Origin: Flexistipes sp. | Lineage (GTDB): Bacteria > Chrysiogenota > Deferribacteres > Deferribacterales > Flexistipitaceae | DNA: 64,000 nt | NCBI RefSeq assembly: GCF_036172515.1 | Contig: NZ_JAXKVW010000001.1 | Location: 248,001-312,000, forward strand | Reading direction: 5' to 3' | Shown here: piece by piece, positions 44,453-55,949 of the stretch | Position numbering within the stretch: the first letter of the stretch is position 1 | Layout: every line of letters begins with the position of its first letter | Program-made: the position numbers and the translations under genes | The notes under the pieces: generated by a model | The model's input: the letters and a program-made list of their open reading frames with translations, nothing else | Told to the model about the DNA's origin: nothing | Database searches by the model: none

Positions 44453-45997
44453 CTATATACTGATGCTTTTATTGGATTTGCCGGCGTAAACAGTGAGAAA
44501 AACTGTTCGTGTAACAAAAATTGCAGTGAAAAGTGACGCCAGAATACCAATGGAAAGTGTAACGGCAAAACCTTTAATGGGGCCTGTCCCGAATTGAAAC
44601 AGTACTATTGCCGCAATAAAGGTTGTTATATTGGCGTCCATGATTGTGGACATGGCTTTTTCATAACCCGCTTCAAGGGCATTTAGAGGGGTTCTTCCAA
44701 AACGCAGCTCTTCCCTTACCCTTTCAAATATCAGCACGTTAGCATCCACCGACATACCAACAATAAGTATCAGACCCGCAATACCCGGCAGTGTCAGAGT
44801 GGCACCGAGAAAGTTCATAAATCCCAAAATCAGAATAAAATTTATCAACAGTGCCGCATCGGCCACAAGACCGGAAAGTCTGTAATAAAACAGAACAAAA
44901 ACAGCAACAAGTATGATGCCTATTAGAGCCGATTTAAACCCTTTGTTAATTGAGATTTTACCAAGAGAAGGCCCCACTGTTCTGTTTTCAAGAATATTAA
45001 CCGGAGCCGGCAGGCTTCCTGCTCTGAGAACAATAGCCAAATCGGTGGCTTCTTCCATGGTAAAATCACCTGAAATCTGAGCTTCTCCTCCCGGAATACG
45101 CTCTCTTATCACCGGAGCCGAATAAACGTTTTTATCAAGAACAATTGCAAATCGTTCTCCTATATTTTGTGCCGTGATTTGATCAAAAAGTTTACTGCCT
45201 GCGGAATCAAATTTTATCCAAACATACGGCTGGTTAAACTGGTTTGATATCCTTACTTCAGCATCAACAAGATATTCACCAGTGAGCATAGCATCTTTTT
45301 TTACAACGTAGGGTATTTTTTCCACAACCTTACCTGCATCATTCTGAACCTTCTGATAAAGAACCATGTCTCCGAAAGGTATGTTGCCCTGTCTGATATC
45401 TTCCTGAGAAACATCTTCATCCACCAGATGAAATTTTAGTTGAGCAGTTTTTCCGATTAAATCGATGGCTCTGTCAGGATTTGTAATGCCCGGAAGCTGC
45501 ACAATTATATTTTTTTCCCCCTGTCTTTGTATCAGAGGTTCACTGACTCCCAACTCGTCCACCCTGTTTCTAATAACCTGGGCGGCCTGTTCCACGGCAT
45601 AATCTTTTATCTGCGCCACTTCTTTTGGTTTTAAACCAACACTTATAATCTTTTTCTCTTCGCCGAGCCCTACTTCCTGTAATATCGGATAACTTTGTTG
45701 GAGTACCTGCCTCACATCATCAACAGATTTGGCGTTTTCAAGTGCTATATTAATTTTATTGTCAGCACCCTGCTGGATGTAGGTATACTTTATATTTTTA
45801 GAGCGCAGCTCTTTACGGAGCTGATTTGTAAGCGTGTCAAGTTTTGCTTCAACGGCTGCGTTGGTTTCCACACCGAGAAGCAGGTGCATTCCCCCCTGCA
45901 AATCAAGTCCGAGGTTAATCCGGCTCAGAGGAAAAGTGTAAAAAAGTGCAATTGCGAGAACTATAATTATCGTCGCCCAGCGAGCCTTGTATTTCAT
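44453..45997 (-). CDS. secD: Protein translocase subunit SecD
   Basis: The 514-residue protein has the N-terminal helix and LGLDLQGGMHLLLGVE (about 29-44), a large periplasmic region with VIRNRVDELGVSEPLIQRQGEKNIIVQLPG (about 131-160), and five further helices from about 345. The conserved DANVLIFERVREEL (about 411-424) is present. It is a member of thrC-queA-tgt-yajC-secD-secF, a common bacterial order for the latter five genes. Confidence 0.97.
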   Translation of the reverse strand: MKYKARWATIIIVLAIALFYTFPLSRINLGLDLQGGMHLLLGVETNAAVEAKLDTLTNQLRKELRSKNIKYTYIQQGADNKINIALENAKSVDDVRQVLQQSYPILQEVGLGEEKKIISVGLKPKEVAQIKDYAVEQAAQVIRNRVDELGVSEPLIQRQGEKNIIVQLPGITNPDRAIDLIGKTAQLKFHLVDEDVSQEDIRQGNIPFGDMVLYQKVQNDAGKVVEKIPYVVKKDAMLTGEYLVDAEVRISNQFNQPYVWIKFDSAGSKLFDQITAQNIGERFAIVLDKNVYSAPVIRERIPGGEAQISGDFTMEEATDLAIVLRAGSLPAPVNILENRTVGPSLGKISINKGFKSALIGIILVAVFVLFYYRLSGLVADAALLINFILILGFMNFLGATLTLPGIAGLILIVGMSVDANVLIFERVREELRFGRTPLNALEAGYEKAMSTIMDANITTFIAAIVLFQFGTGPIKGFAVTLSIGILASLFTAIFVTRTVFLTVYAGKSNKSISI

Positions 45998-45999
45998 AT

Positions 46000-48462
<2,463 letters not shown>

Positions 48463-48479
<17 letters not shown>

Positions 48480-49881
48480 CGCCTTCCTCCAGAATGTTTT
48501 TAATAAAATATTTTACTTCATCAGTGTTATTATTAAGAACATATGATTGTTTTTCAAGGTCGTTGAGCTTACAGATGCCTTCTGGTCGTTCGGGGTATTT
48601 ACCTATTGCTTTGTAAACGGCTTCGGGAAACTTTGCCGGATGAGCAGTAGCAAGACAGACGTAAATACAGTTATCTATGGCCATAAAATTCTCGGCAGCT
48701 TTTACTCCGCACGCTGTATGAGGATCAAGTATATATTGTGTGCTATTATAGAAATTTCTAATGGTGCTTAGGGTTTCTTCGTTGGAAGACTCCTGGGACA
48801 GGAAAACGTTGCGGATTTTATTAACCTCTTCTTCTGTAAAATGTATTCTTCTTTCATCATTCAGTTCTTTCATTTTTTTATTCAGGGTTTCGGAGTCTTC
48901 TTTGTAAAGGTAATATAAATACCTTTCAAGATTACTGGAAAGTTGTATATCCATAGACGGGCTGTACGTCTGTACAACATCTTTGACGCTGTAATCGCCG
49001 TGACTGATCATCCTGTGAAGTATGTTGTTTTCATTTGTTGCCAGTACCAGCTTATCGATTGGAAGACCCATCCGGCGGGCGTAAAAACCTGCAAGAATAT
49101 TTCCAAAATTACCTGTGGGGACAGCGAAACGTAAATTATTGCCACCGTTTGGTTTTTCATCACAAATGCGAAAATATATATAAAAGTAGTAGACTATTTG
49201 AGCCAGTATACGCGCCCAGTTAATTGAATTAACGGCACCCAGATTGTATTTGGATTTAAACTCAAGGTCGGAAAAAAGATTTTTTACAATAGCCTGGCAG
49301 TCATCAAAAGAGCCCTTTACAGCGATGTTAAAAACGTTTTCACTTTTTACTGTGGTCATCTGAAGTTCCTGCACAGGACTAACTTTTCCGCTGGGATGAA
49401 GAATAAAAATATTTATATTGTCTTTGCCTTTAACTCCGTAAATCGCAGCACTGCCCGTATCTCCGCTTGTGGCACCCAGGATATTCATTTTTTCGCTGCG
49501 CTCTTTTAAGATATGCTCAAAAAGATTTCCCAGAAACTGCAGAGCAATATCTTTGAAAGCATATGTGGGGCCGTGAAAAAGTTCCGCCACATATATCCCG
49601 TCTTTGTGAACCACCGGTACAATTTCTCCGGAATCAAAATTGGTATAGCTTTCTTTAACGATTTCCCAGAGAGTTTTCTCTTCTATATCGTCAGCAAAGA
49701 GTTTGAATATTTCAAAAGCGAGGCTCTCGTAACTCTTACATGCACAACTGTGCAGATACCCGATGTCAGCTGCAGGTAAATTTTCAGGAACAAGGAGACC
49801 GCCGTCTTCAGCGAGCCCCATCATAACAGCATCTTTAAATGAAATTCCTTCTACACCTCCGCGGGTGCTTTTGTATTTCAT
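48463..49881 (-). CDS. thrC: Threonine synthase ThrC
   Basis: ThrC converts phosphohomoserine to threonine with PLP. The 472-residue protein is of the longer, E. coli/fungal-like group. It has STRGGVEGISFKDAVMMGLAEDGGLLVPE at the start, and the PLP-binding Lys in ELFHGPTYAFKDIALQFLG (about 104-122). ATSGDTGSAAIYGVKG is the phosphate-binding loop, followed by NFGNILAGFYA. It heads the minus-strand unit. Its stop codon overlaps the queA ribosome-binding and start region. Confidence 0.95.
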
Positions 49882-49898
49882 TTTATATCCTCAGTAAA

Positions 49899-50312
49899 TT
49901 ATACACACTCGATATCTGCAAAGAAAAACCGTGTCTCTATGTCAGCGGTTTCAGGTGCATCTGAACCGTGAACGGCATTGTTGTCGATGTTTTTGCCAAA
50001 ATCTTTTCTCAATGTGTTTTCTTCCGCGTCTTCCGGGTTTGTTGCTCCCATAAGTTCTCTCCATTCAGCAATGGCATTGTCTTTTTCCAATATCATAACA
50101 ACTGCAGGCCCGCTGCTCATAAATGTTGTAAGTGCTTCAAAAAAAGGTTTTTCTTTGTGAACAGCATAAAAGGATTCGGCTGTTTTTTTATCCATTTTAA
50201 TCTTTTTCATTGCACTGATTTTAAAGCCCTTTTTTTCAATTCTGCTGATTATTTCTCCTGTGTAACCTTTGGACACGGCGTCCGGCTTGATTATTGCAAA
50301 TGTTTTTTCCAT
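49899..50312 (-). CDS. ndk: Nucleoside diphosphate kinase Ndk
   Basis: Ndk balances NTP and dNTP pools. The 137-residue protein has EKTFAIIKPDAV at the start and the active-site NAVHGSDAPETA, with the phospho-accepting His at about residue 115. The chosen ATG (50312) has GGAGG 5 nt upstream; an ATG three bases earlier is too close to it. It lies between thrC and a cupin gene on the same strand. Confidence 0.95.
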   Translation of the reverse strand: MEKTFAIIKPDAVSKGYTGEIISRIEKKGFKISAMKKIKMDKKTAESFYAVHKEKPFFEALTTFMSSGPAVVMILEKDNAIAEWRELMGATNPEDAEENTLRKDFGKNIDNNAVHGSDAPETADIETRFFFADIECV

Positions 50313-50352
50313 CATAACCTCCGTTATATTTTTCAAAACCTTCCCTTTACCA

Positions 50353-50697
50353 CTATTCCACTATAATTGCAAGGAAAGTTAGGCCTGCTGCAGATTTGTT
50401 TTCTATGGAATGTTCTTCTCCTCTTCTGGTAATAAGCATATCGCCTGGATTCAGAAGTTCTTCCGTGCCGTTGTCATTAATAACGGCAACACCGTCCAGC
50501 ATCAAATAAATTTCGGCATTGTTTTCATGTTTATGTCTGCCTATTTGAGAATCGGGCTGAAGATCAACTATGAAAAAATCCTTTATTTTACCGTTCAGCT
50601 CTGCCGCTTCCCTGTAGGCAAATCTCAGAGCGCTGCCCCTGCCGTTATGCGGATTTTTCATCTCTTCGGAGTCGATATCCTGTACCCTTTTTATCAT
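50353..50697 (-). CDS. Small cupin-domain protein
   Basis: The 114-residue protein is a single cupin barrel. Motif 1 is GRHKHENNAEIYLMLDG (about 52-68) with the His and Glu metal ligands. Motif 2 is PGDMLITRRGEEHSIEN (about 82-98). Substrate is unknown; such proteins bind metals or small molecules. AGGAGG lies before the ATG. It follows the antiporter pair. Confidence 0.85.
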   Translation of the reverse strand: MIKRVQDIDSEEMKNPHNGRGSALRFAYREAAELNGKIKDFFIVDLQPDSQIGRHKHENNAEIYLMLDGVAVINDNGTEELLNPGDMLITRRGEEHSIENKSAAGLTFLAIIVE

Positions 50698-50707
50698 TTT
50701 TGCCTCC

Positions 50708-51943
50708 TTATTTTATTTCACCTGCTTTTTGCAATGAAAACCTGAAAAGAACAGGCCCCATTATCTGATTTATTCCCACTACTGCTAAAATCAGGGTCTG
50801 AAAGATATCCCCAAAAGGAAATATTGAAGCAATGATTTTGGCAAAACCTATACTTACTCCAGCCTGACCGAGAAATCCCATAAAGGACAGTTGTTTTATT
50901 TTAAAGTCTTCCTTTATAAAGCTCCCGCTTATATAACACGATACATACAATATGACAATTCTCAAAATAACTATGAAAACGGCCAGCCCGAACATGCTCA
51001 TCAGTGCTCTTAAGTCAATTACCATACCGGCTGAAAAGAAAAATATAAGCAGTATAATATTGAAATTTTTATCGATGGATTCAGTCACAATGGAACCGAA
51101 GCGTGTAAAATTGTTGAGGAAAATACCTGCAGTAATAAAAACCATGAGGTTGCTGAGGTGCATTTCCCGGCATATCCATGTGATAATTATTATTGTAAGG
51201 AAAAGAAATACACCGAGGTTTATTTTGACAAATCTCATATACACAAAGACCGCAAAGCCTGCAGCAATACCTGAGGCTGCCGAAATAAATTCTTCGGTTA
51301 ATACCTTTGTTATGGAGGCCTCTTCCCCCTGACTGCCCAGCAAAGAGAGGAGTATGGAAAAGCATACGATAATGGTGAAATCCTTTAGGATTGCTGTTGA
51401 AAGAACATAGTCTGTCAGCTTCCCTTTGGAGCCGGTTTCCTTAATCACAGCAACAGTGGTTGCAGGGGAAACGGCATTTAATATCAGTGCCAGAAACAGG
51501 ATAAAGGAAATGTTGGTGAACAGGCTGAAATGAAAGAATTTACCCATAATATAAAAAATTAACAAAGCTGCTAAAAATCCTATAACGAACTGCATCAGGG
51601 AAAAAGAGAGTATTTTGGAAAATTTGATGCCCCCCTTTCTAAAGTCGATATCGCTTCCTGCCACAAAGGCTATTGTACTCAGTGCAATCGAGTCGATAAT
51701 ACGCAAATCCGCCACCTCTTTGAGACTGAAAAAGCTGACTGCGTATGGTCCGGTAATTATACCGATAATGAGATAGGTGGAAATCCTGGGAAGCCCGGCT
51801 TTTGAAAGGATCTCTCCGGCTATAAATGACACAAGAAGAGCTATGCCCAATCTGAGAGGGAAGGCCTGAAGTGAGTTTTCAAGCAAATAAAGGGCAAGAA
51901 AGCATACAACTATAAAAGTAACGTTATAAATGTTTTGTTTCAT
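50708..51943 (-). CDS. CPA2-type cation/proton antiporter-like membrane protein
   Basis: The 411-residue protein has about twelve to thirteen membrane helices with the Na/H-exchanger (KefB/NhaP-like) features: LPRISTYLIIGIITGPYAVSFFS (about 51-73), FVAGSDIDF and the NAVSPATTVAVIKETGSKG segment (about 155-173). It has no TrkA nucleotide-binding tail. It overlaps the downstream member of the pair by 20 nt at its start. Ion specificity is unknown. Confidence 0.85.
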   Translation of the reverse strand: MKQNIYNVTFIVVCFLALYLLENSLQAFPLRLGIALLVSFIAGEILSKAGLPRISTYLIIGIITGPYAVSFFSLKEVADLRIIDSIALSTIAFVAGSDIDFRKGGIKFSKILSFSLMQFVIGFLAALLIFYIMGKFFHFSLFTNISFILFLALILNAVSPATTVAVIKETGSKGKLTDYVLSTAILKDFTIIVCFSILLSLLGSQGEEASITKVLTEEFISAASGIAAGFAVFVYMRFVKINLGVFLFLTIIIITWICREMHLSNLMVFITAGIFLNNFTRFGSIVTESIDKNFNIILLIFFFSAGMVIDLRALMSMFGLAVFIVILRIVILYVSCYISGSFIKEDFKIKQLSFMGFLGQAGVSIGFAKIIASIFPFGDIFQTLILAVVGINQIMGPVLFRFSLQKAGEIK

Positions 51944-53042
51944 AGACCAATATCCGGTAGTTAGTTATTTCGGTTAAAAGATATAAAACAAGGTATACAG
52001 TGACAATTTCCAGCGGAATCAGAGAAAGTCCGCTAAAGAAGGTGTCGAAAAGTAGGAAACCGGGAAGCACCCCTATTGACATTATAGATTGTATTTCCCT
52101 GTTTCTGCCGTGAAGCCGGGTGAATAAGTTTGAAAAGGCAAAATGTCTGATAACCAAAAGTGAAAAAAAGATTAAGACAGCTGTTATAAAGTGTTTTATT
52201 CCGGGATAAGGCTGGCTCATAAAAAAAAATCCCAGAATCATATAAATGAAAAGATAGAAAAACCTTTCAAATGACTGGTATATGTTTGAAAAAATATCTC
52301 CAAAAGGTGAATTTGCAGCTATAATTCCGCTGATGAATCCCATTGATATCGGGGACACATCAAAATATACACTTAAGCCTGCAAGGATGAATAGAAATAT
52401 CATACTGATTGTATTGATAATTTTTCGCGTTTGCTGGGATTCATAGCTGATAATTCCCACAGTAAAAATGACCAGCCAGAAAAGAGAGAGAAACTGTTGC
52501 GGGGAGTCTGAGCCCTGAATGAAAAAATAAAGAGAGTAATGGATAAGGGCAATGGCAGGGTATATTGAAAGTACAAGCATTGAGTTAAACAGCTTGGACG
52601 GCCCTACCCGGAATAATCTGCCAAAAAGGGTAAGTGAATAAGGCATACCTGTATTTAAGATTATTGCATATAGATACGGAGTATTATAGTCTAAAAAATA
52701 AAAAATTATAAAAATTGACAGAAAAGAAAAGGTGTAGGTTGCCATAATATATCGCCAGAAGGCGCCGGGCACTTTCAGCAGCACCTTGTATTTAAACTGA
52801 GTCCCTATAAGCATACCCATAAAGCATAAAGCTATCGAAATGAATGTCATTGTGGTATTCTGAACGGAGGTTTTAAAATAATGCGTATTAATAAGATAGA
52901 TGAGCATACCGATAATAATATACTCAATTTCAAGGTTGAGTACGAAGCTTAAAAAACTGGGTTTTTTTGTTTTTGCCGAAAAAACAGCAGCTCCTATAAA
53001 CACTATCAGCAAAAAAATTATTGATATAACAAACTCGTTCAT
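51924..53042 (-). CDS. Partner membrane protein of the antiporter-like pair
   Basis: The 372-residue protein has about eleven hydrophobic segments and resembles the same transporter fold in layout. However, it lacks the acidic ion-binding pairs I would expect; candidates such as the NTGMPYSLTLFG segment align only loosely. It overlaps the antiporter gene by 20 nt, so the two are probably made together and may form one transporter. A TATAAT on this strand ends 12 nt before the ATG with no ribosome-binding site between, so the leader must be very short. Confidence 0.65.
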   Translation of the reverse strand: MNEFVISIIFLLIVFIGAAVFSAKTKKPSFLSFVLNLEIEYIIIGMLIYLINTHYFKTSVQNTTMTFISIALCFMGMLIGTQFKYKVLLKVPGAFWRYIMATYTFSFLSIFIIFYFLDYNTPYLYAIILNTGMPYSLTLFGRLFRVGPSKLFNSMLVLSIYPAIALIHYSLYFFIQGSDSPQQFLSLFWLVIFTVGIISYESQQTRKIINTISMIFLFILAGLSVYFDVSPISMGFISGIIAANSPFGDIFSNIYQSFERFFYLFIYMILGFFFMSQPYPGIKHFITAVLIFFSLLVIRHFAFSNLFTRLHGRNREIQSIMSIGVLPGFLLFDTFFSGLSLIPLEIVTVYLVLYLLTEITNYRILVYETKHL

Positions 53043-53113
53043 GTAAGAACTTGTATTATATTTTTATGTTTTAAACAAACATTTTTAGACTTTACAGTCT
53101 CGGACGGTGACAT

Positions 53114-53293
53114 ATGACGCAGAAAAAGAAGGTGACTTGTGCTGTGTGTGCCTGGAGAGCCACCTGTAACAAGAAGTACAGCATTACAGATCCTTCAAGA
53201 TGTTTAGATTTCTCCTTGGATGTGACGCTTGATATTCCAAACGAAGATGAGCCGGAGGAAAAGGAAAAAGGTGACAAACAGGATAAAGATTAA
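53114..53293 (+). CDS. Small Cys-rich protein (59 residues) upstream of ispF
   Basis: A 59-residue frame from ATG 53114. It starts MTQKKKVTCAVCAWRATC (Cys 9, 12, 18), continues NKKYSI, then CLDFSLDVTLDI (fourth Cys about 30), and ends in a charged, disordered Glu/Asp/Lys tail. The four-Cys CxxCxW...C...RC-DFS pattern looks like a metal knuckle and recalls small hypothetical proteins seen in Deltaproteobacteria. Its tail overlaps the ispF start by 23 nt, which suggests coupling. Length and conserved-looking Cys spacing make it a likely gene. Confidence 0.72.
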   Translation: MTQKKKVTCAVCAWRATCNKKYSITDPSRCLDFSLDVTLDIPNEDEPEEKEKGDKQDKD

Positions 53294-53762
53294 AACCGGA
53301 ATTGGTTTCGATGCCCACCGTTTTTCAAATGACAGACCGCTTGTTTTGGGCGGGATTGAAATCCCTTATTCAAAAGGTCTGGCAGGCCACAGCGATGCTG
53401 ATGTCTTGATACATGCTATAATCGATTCTCTTGCCGGTGCTGCACTGGGAGTTGATATCGGTACACTTTTCCCTGATACTGATGAATCATATAAAGGGAT
53501 TAATTCAGGAGTCCTTTTAAAAAAAGTCGTTTCTTTAATAAAAAAAGAAGGTTTTGAAATATGCAACGTTGATGCCGAAATTATTCTTGAAGAACCCCGT
53601 CTTAGAAATTATATCAACGAAATGAGAAGAAAGTTGGCTGGGATTTTGGGTATCGATTTAGAGGACGTTACCATAAAAGCTACAACAACTGAAAAAATGG
53701 GCTTCTGTGGAAGAAAAGAGGGTATAGCGGCACTTGTTGTATGTTTACTGACAAGAAATTAG
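53271..53762 (+). CDS. ispF: 2-C-methyl-D-erythritol 2,4-cyclodiphosphate synthase IspF
   Basis: IspF acts in the MEP route to isoprenoids. The 163-residue protein has GIGFDAHRF (metal ligands D and H, about 10-18), AGHSDADVLIHAIIDSLAGAA (about 43-63), LFPDTDE and the closing TTTEKMGFCGRKEGIAA. I choose the GTG at 53271, with AAGGA 5 nt upstream, because the longer frame from 53229 runs back through the small Cys-rich gene. Confidence 0.95.
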   Translation: MTNRIKIKTGIGFDAHRFSNDRPLVLGGIEIPYSKGLAGHSDADVLIHAIIDSLAGAALGVDIGTLFPDTDESYKGINSGVLLKKVVSLIKKEGFEICNVDAEIILEEPRLRNYINEMRRKLAGILGIDLEDVTIKATTTEKMGFCGRKEGIAALVVCLLTRN

Positions 53763-53861
53763 AATATAATACACATTTCAGGCGGCATCAGACCGGGAAA
53801 TTTATCTTGAAAATGACAATAGCAAAATATATAAAAGTTCAAATGTTTAACTGGGGGTAAC

Positions 53862-55928
53862 ATGTCTTATTATCTTTTGGAAATTGGGACGGAGGAGCTT
53901 CCGGCCTCTTTTATCAATCCTGCAGCTGAATCTCTTAAGGAAAGTTTCTCCAACCTCTTGACAAATAAAGGAATTGGTTTCGGCGGCATTCAGACTGGAG
54001 GGACACCGAGAAGGCTGTACCTTTATATAGACAATCTGAATGAAAAACAGGATGATAAAGAGGAAGAAATTATGGGACCTCCGGCAAATATTGCTTTTGA
54101 TGAAAATGGCGGACTCACCAAAGCCGGCAAAGGCTTTGCCAAATCCAAATCTCTCGATGAAAAATATTTAAAAAGGGTAAAAACCGATAAAGGAGAATAT
54201 CTGGCAGGAAAAAGGTTTTTTAAAGGTGTCAGAACGGATGAATTTTTACAGGACAATGTGGCTTCACTTATCAAGTCCATCCCTTTTCAAAAGTCTATGC
54301 GCTGGTCGGATAAAAATCTTAAATTCGCCCGTCCCGTGCACTGGGTTATTTCTGTTTATAACGGAAATATTCTTGACATTGAGCTGGACGGAATAAAATG
54401 CTCGGATATCACATATGGGCACAGGTTTATGAGTGAAGGGGGAGTCAGGGTAAAGGACTTTGACTCTTACTGTAAAAAACTGCTTGAAAACAACGTGGTT
54501 TATGATTTTAACAGCCGAAAGAAACTTATTGAAGACCAATTAAAGAGGATTCAGGAAGAAAATAACGACTTAATCGTTCAGATTGATGAGGAGCTTCTGG
54601 ATTCAGTGGCTAACCTGGTTGAAAAACCCTTTGCAGTACTGGGAAGTTTCTCGGAAGATTTCCTAAAGCTTCCGGATGAGGTTTTAATTACATCAATGAA
54701 GAATCACCAGAAATATTTTTATGCGACAGATAAGAACGGTAAAATGAGTAATTATTTTATAGGTGTTTCCAATACAAAGCCCAAAGATGATACGATACGT
54801 TACGGCTATGAAAAAGTTTTAAAGGCCAGATTGTCTGATGCAGTATTCTTTTTCGAAAATGATAAGAAAGTATTGCTGGAAACCAGGGTGGAACAGCTGA
54901 GAGATGTTGTATATCAGGAAAAGCTGGGGACTTCTTATGAAAAAATGGAGCGTTTCTATAAAATTGCCTCTTACCTCAGCGGACAGCTGGCTTCTGACAG
55001 AATTGAGAATACTCAGAGGGTTGCCTATTTGTGTAAAGGTGATCTGATGACGGAGATGATTTACGAATTTCCTGAGCTGCAGGGGATAATGGGCAGAGAG
55101 TATGCCAGAGTTCAGGGGGAAAGCGATGTAATATGCAAAGGGATTTACGAGCATTACCTCCCTCGTTTTGCAGGGGATGATTTGCCTGAAACCAAAGAAG
55201 GCTGTTTTGTTTCCATTGCTGATAAAATTGATACTATATGCGGCTGTTTTGCGATAGGTCTGATACCAACGGGCAACAACGACCCCTATGCTCTGAGAAG
55301 AAATGCAATAGGTATTCTTAACATAATCAGAAACAAAAATTTTCGACTCAGCCTTAAACGTCTTATCGATTATTCTCTGGAGGTTTTATCGGAAAAAATC
55401 TCTTTTGACTCTAAAGAAGTATCTGAACAAATATATGATTTTATTTTATTAAGATTAAAAAATATTCTGCATGAGGAAGGAATCCCGGGAGATGTTTTTG
55501 ATGCAGTGAAAGGGTATGATGATGTAGTATGTCTGCAGAGTGCCGCTGAGGCAATTGCCAGAGTAAAAGACGGAGAAGACTTTGAAGTGATAGCAACCAG
55601 TTATAAGCGCATTAGCAATATACTGAAAAAAGCCGGCTGGCAAAGAAAGGATTATGATATATCCCTTTTTCAATCAGATTTTGAATCAAAACTGGATGCG
55701 GCTATAAAAGAGAAAGAAGGCAGAATAAATGTATTGATAAATAATGAGGAATATAAATCTGCTATGGACGAGCTTCTGGGCTTGCGCCTGGTTGTGGATA
55801 ATTTCTTTGACAATGTGATGGTTATGGACAAAGATGAGAAGATAAAGAATAACAGACTTTCTTTACTCAACAGTTTAAAATCTGTTTTTGATATTGCTGC
55901 AGATTTGTCCAAGGTTAAAAACGCTTAA
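53862..55928 (+). CDS. glyS: Glycyl-tRNA synthetase beta subunit GlyS
   Basis: The 688-residue protein matches the beta subunit of the bacterial heterotetrameric enzyme. It starts YYLLEIGTEELPASFI, and has GPPANIAFDENGGLTKAGKGFAKS, MRWSDKNLKFARPVHWVISVY (about 146-166) and the HD-like GRMGREYA-type MGREYARVQGE region. GNNDPYALRRNAIGI (about 470-484) and the C-terminal anticodon-binding helices follow. GGGGG precedes the ATG. The alpha subunit gene glyQ, often adjacent, is not in this window. Confidence 0.96.
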   Translation: MSYYLLEIGTEELPASFINPAAESLKESFSNLLTNKGIGFGGIQTGGTPRRLYLYIDNLNEKQDDKEEEIMGPPANIAFDENGGLTKAGKGFAKSKSLDEKYLKRVKTDKGEYLAGKRFFKGVRTDEFLQDNVASLIKSIPFQKSMRWSDKNLKFARPVHWVISVYNGNILDIELDGIKCSDITYGHRFMSEGGVRVKDFDSYCKKLLENNVVYDFNSRKKLIEDQLKRIQEENNDLIVQIDEELLDSVANLVEKPFAVLGSFSEDFLKLPDEVLITSMKNHQKYFYATDKNGKMSNYFIGVSNTKPKDDTIRYGYEKVLKARLSDAVFFFENDKKVLLETRVEQLRDVVYQEKLGTSYEKMERFYKIASYLSGQLASDRIENTQRVAYLCKGDLMTEMIYEFPELQGIMGREYARVQGESDVICKGIYEHYLPRFAGDDLPETKEGCFVSIADKIDTICGCFAIGLIPTGNNDPYALRRNAIGILNIIRNKNFRLSLKRLIDYSLEVLSEKISFDSKEVSEQIYDFILLRLKNILHEEGIPGDVFDAVKGYDDVVCLQSAAEAIARVKDGEDFEVIATSYKRISNILKKAGWQRKDYDISLFQSDFESKLDAAIKEKEGRINVLINNEEYKSAMDELLGLRLVVDNFFDNVMVMDKDEKIKNNRLSLLNSLKSVFDIAADLSKVKNA

Positions 55929-55949
55929 ATTAATATAAGGGGGCATTAT

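Noticed and set aside
53092-53277. Minus-strand frame upstream of ispF
   Set aside because: The plus-strand four-Cys frame over the same place is far more protein-like.
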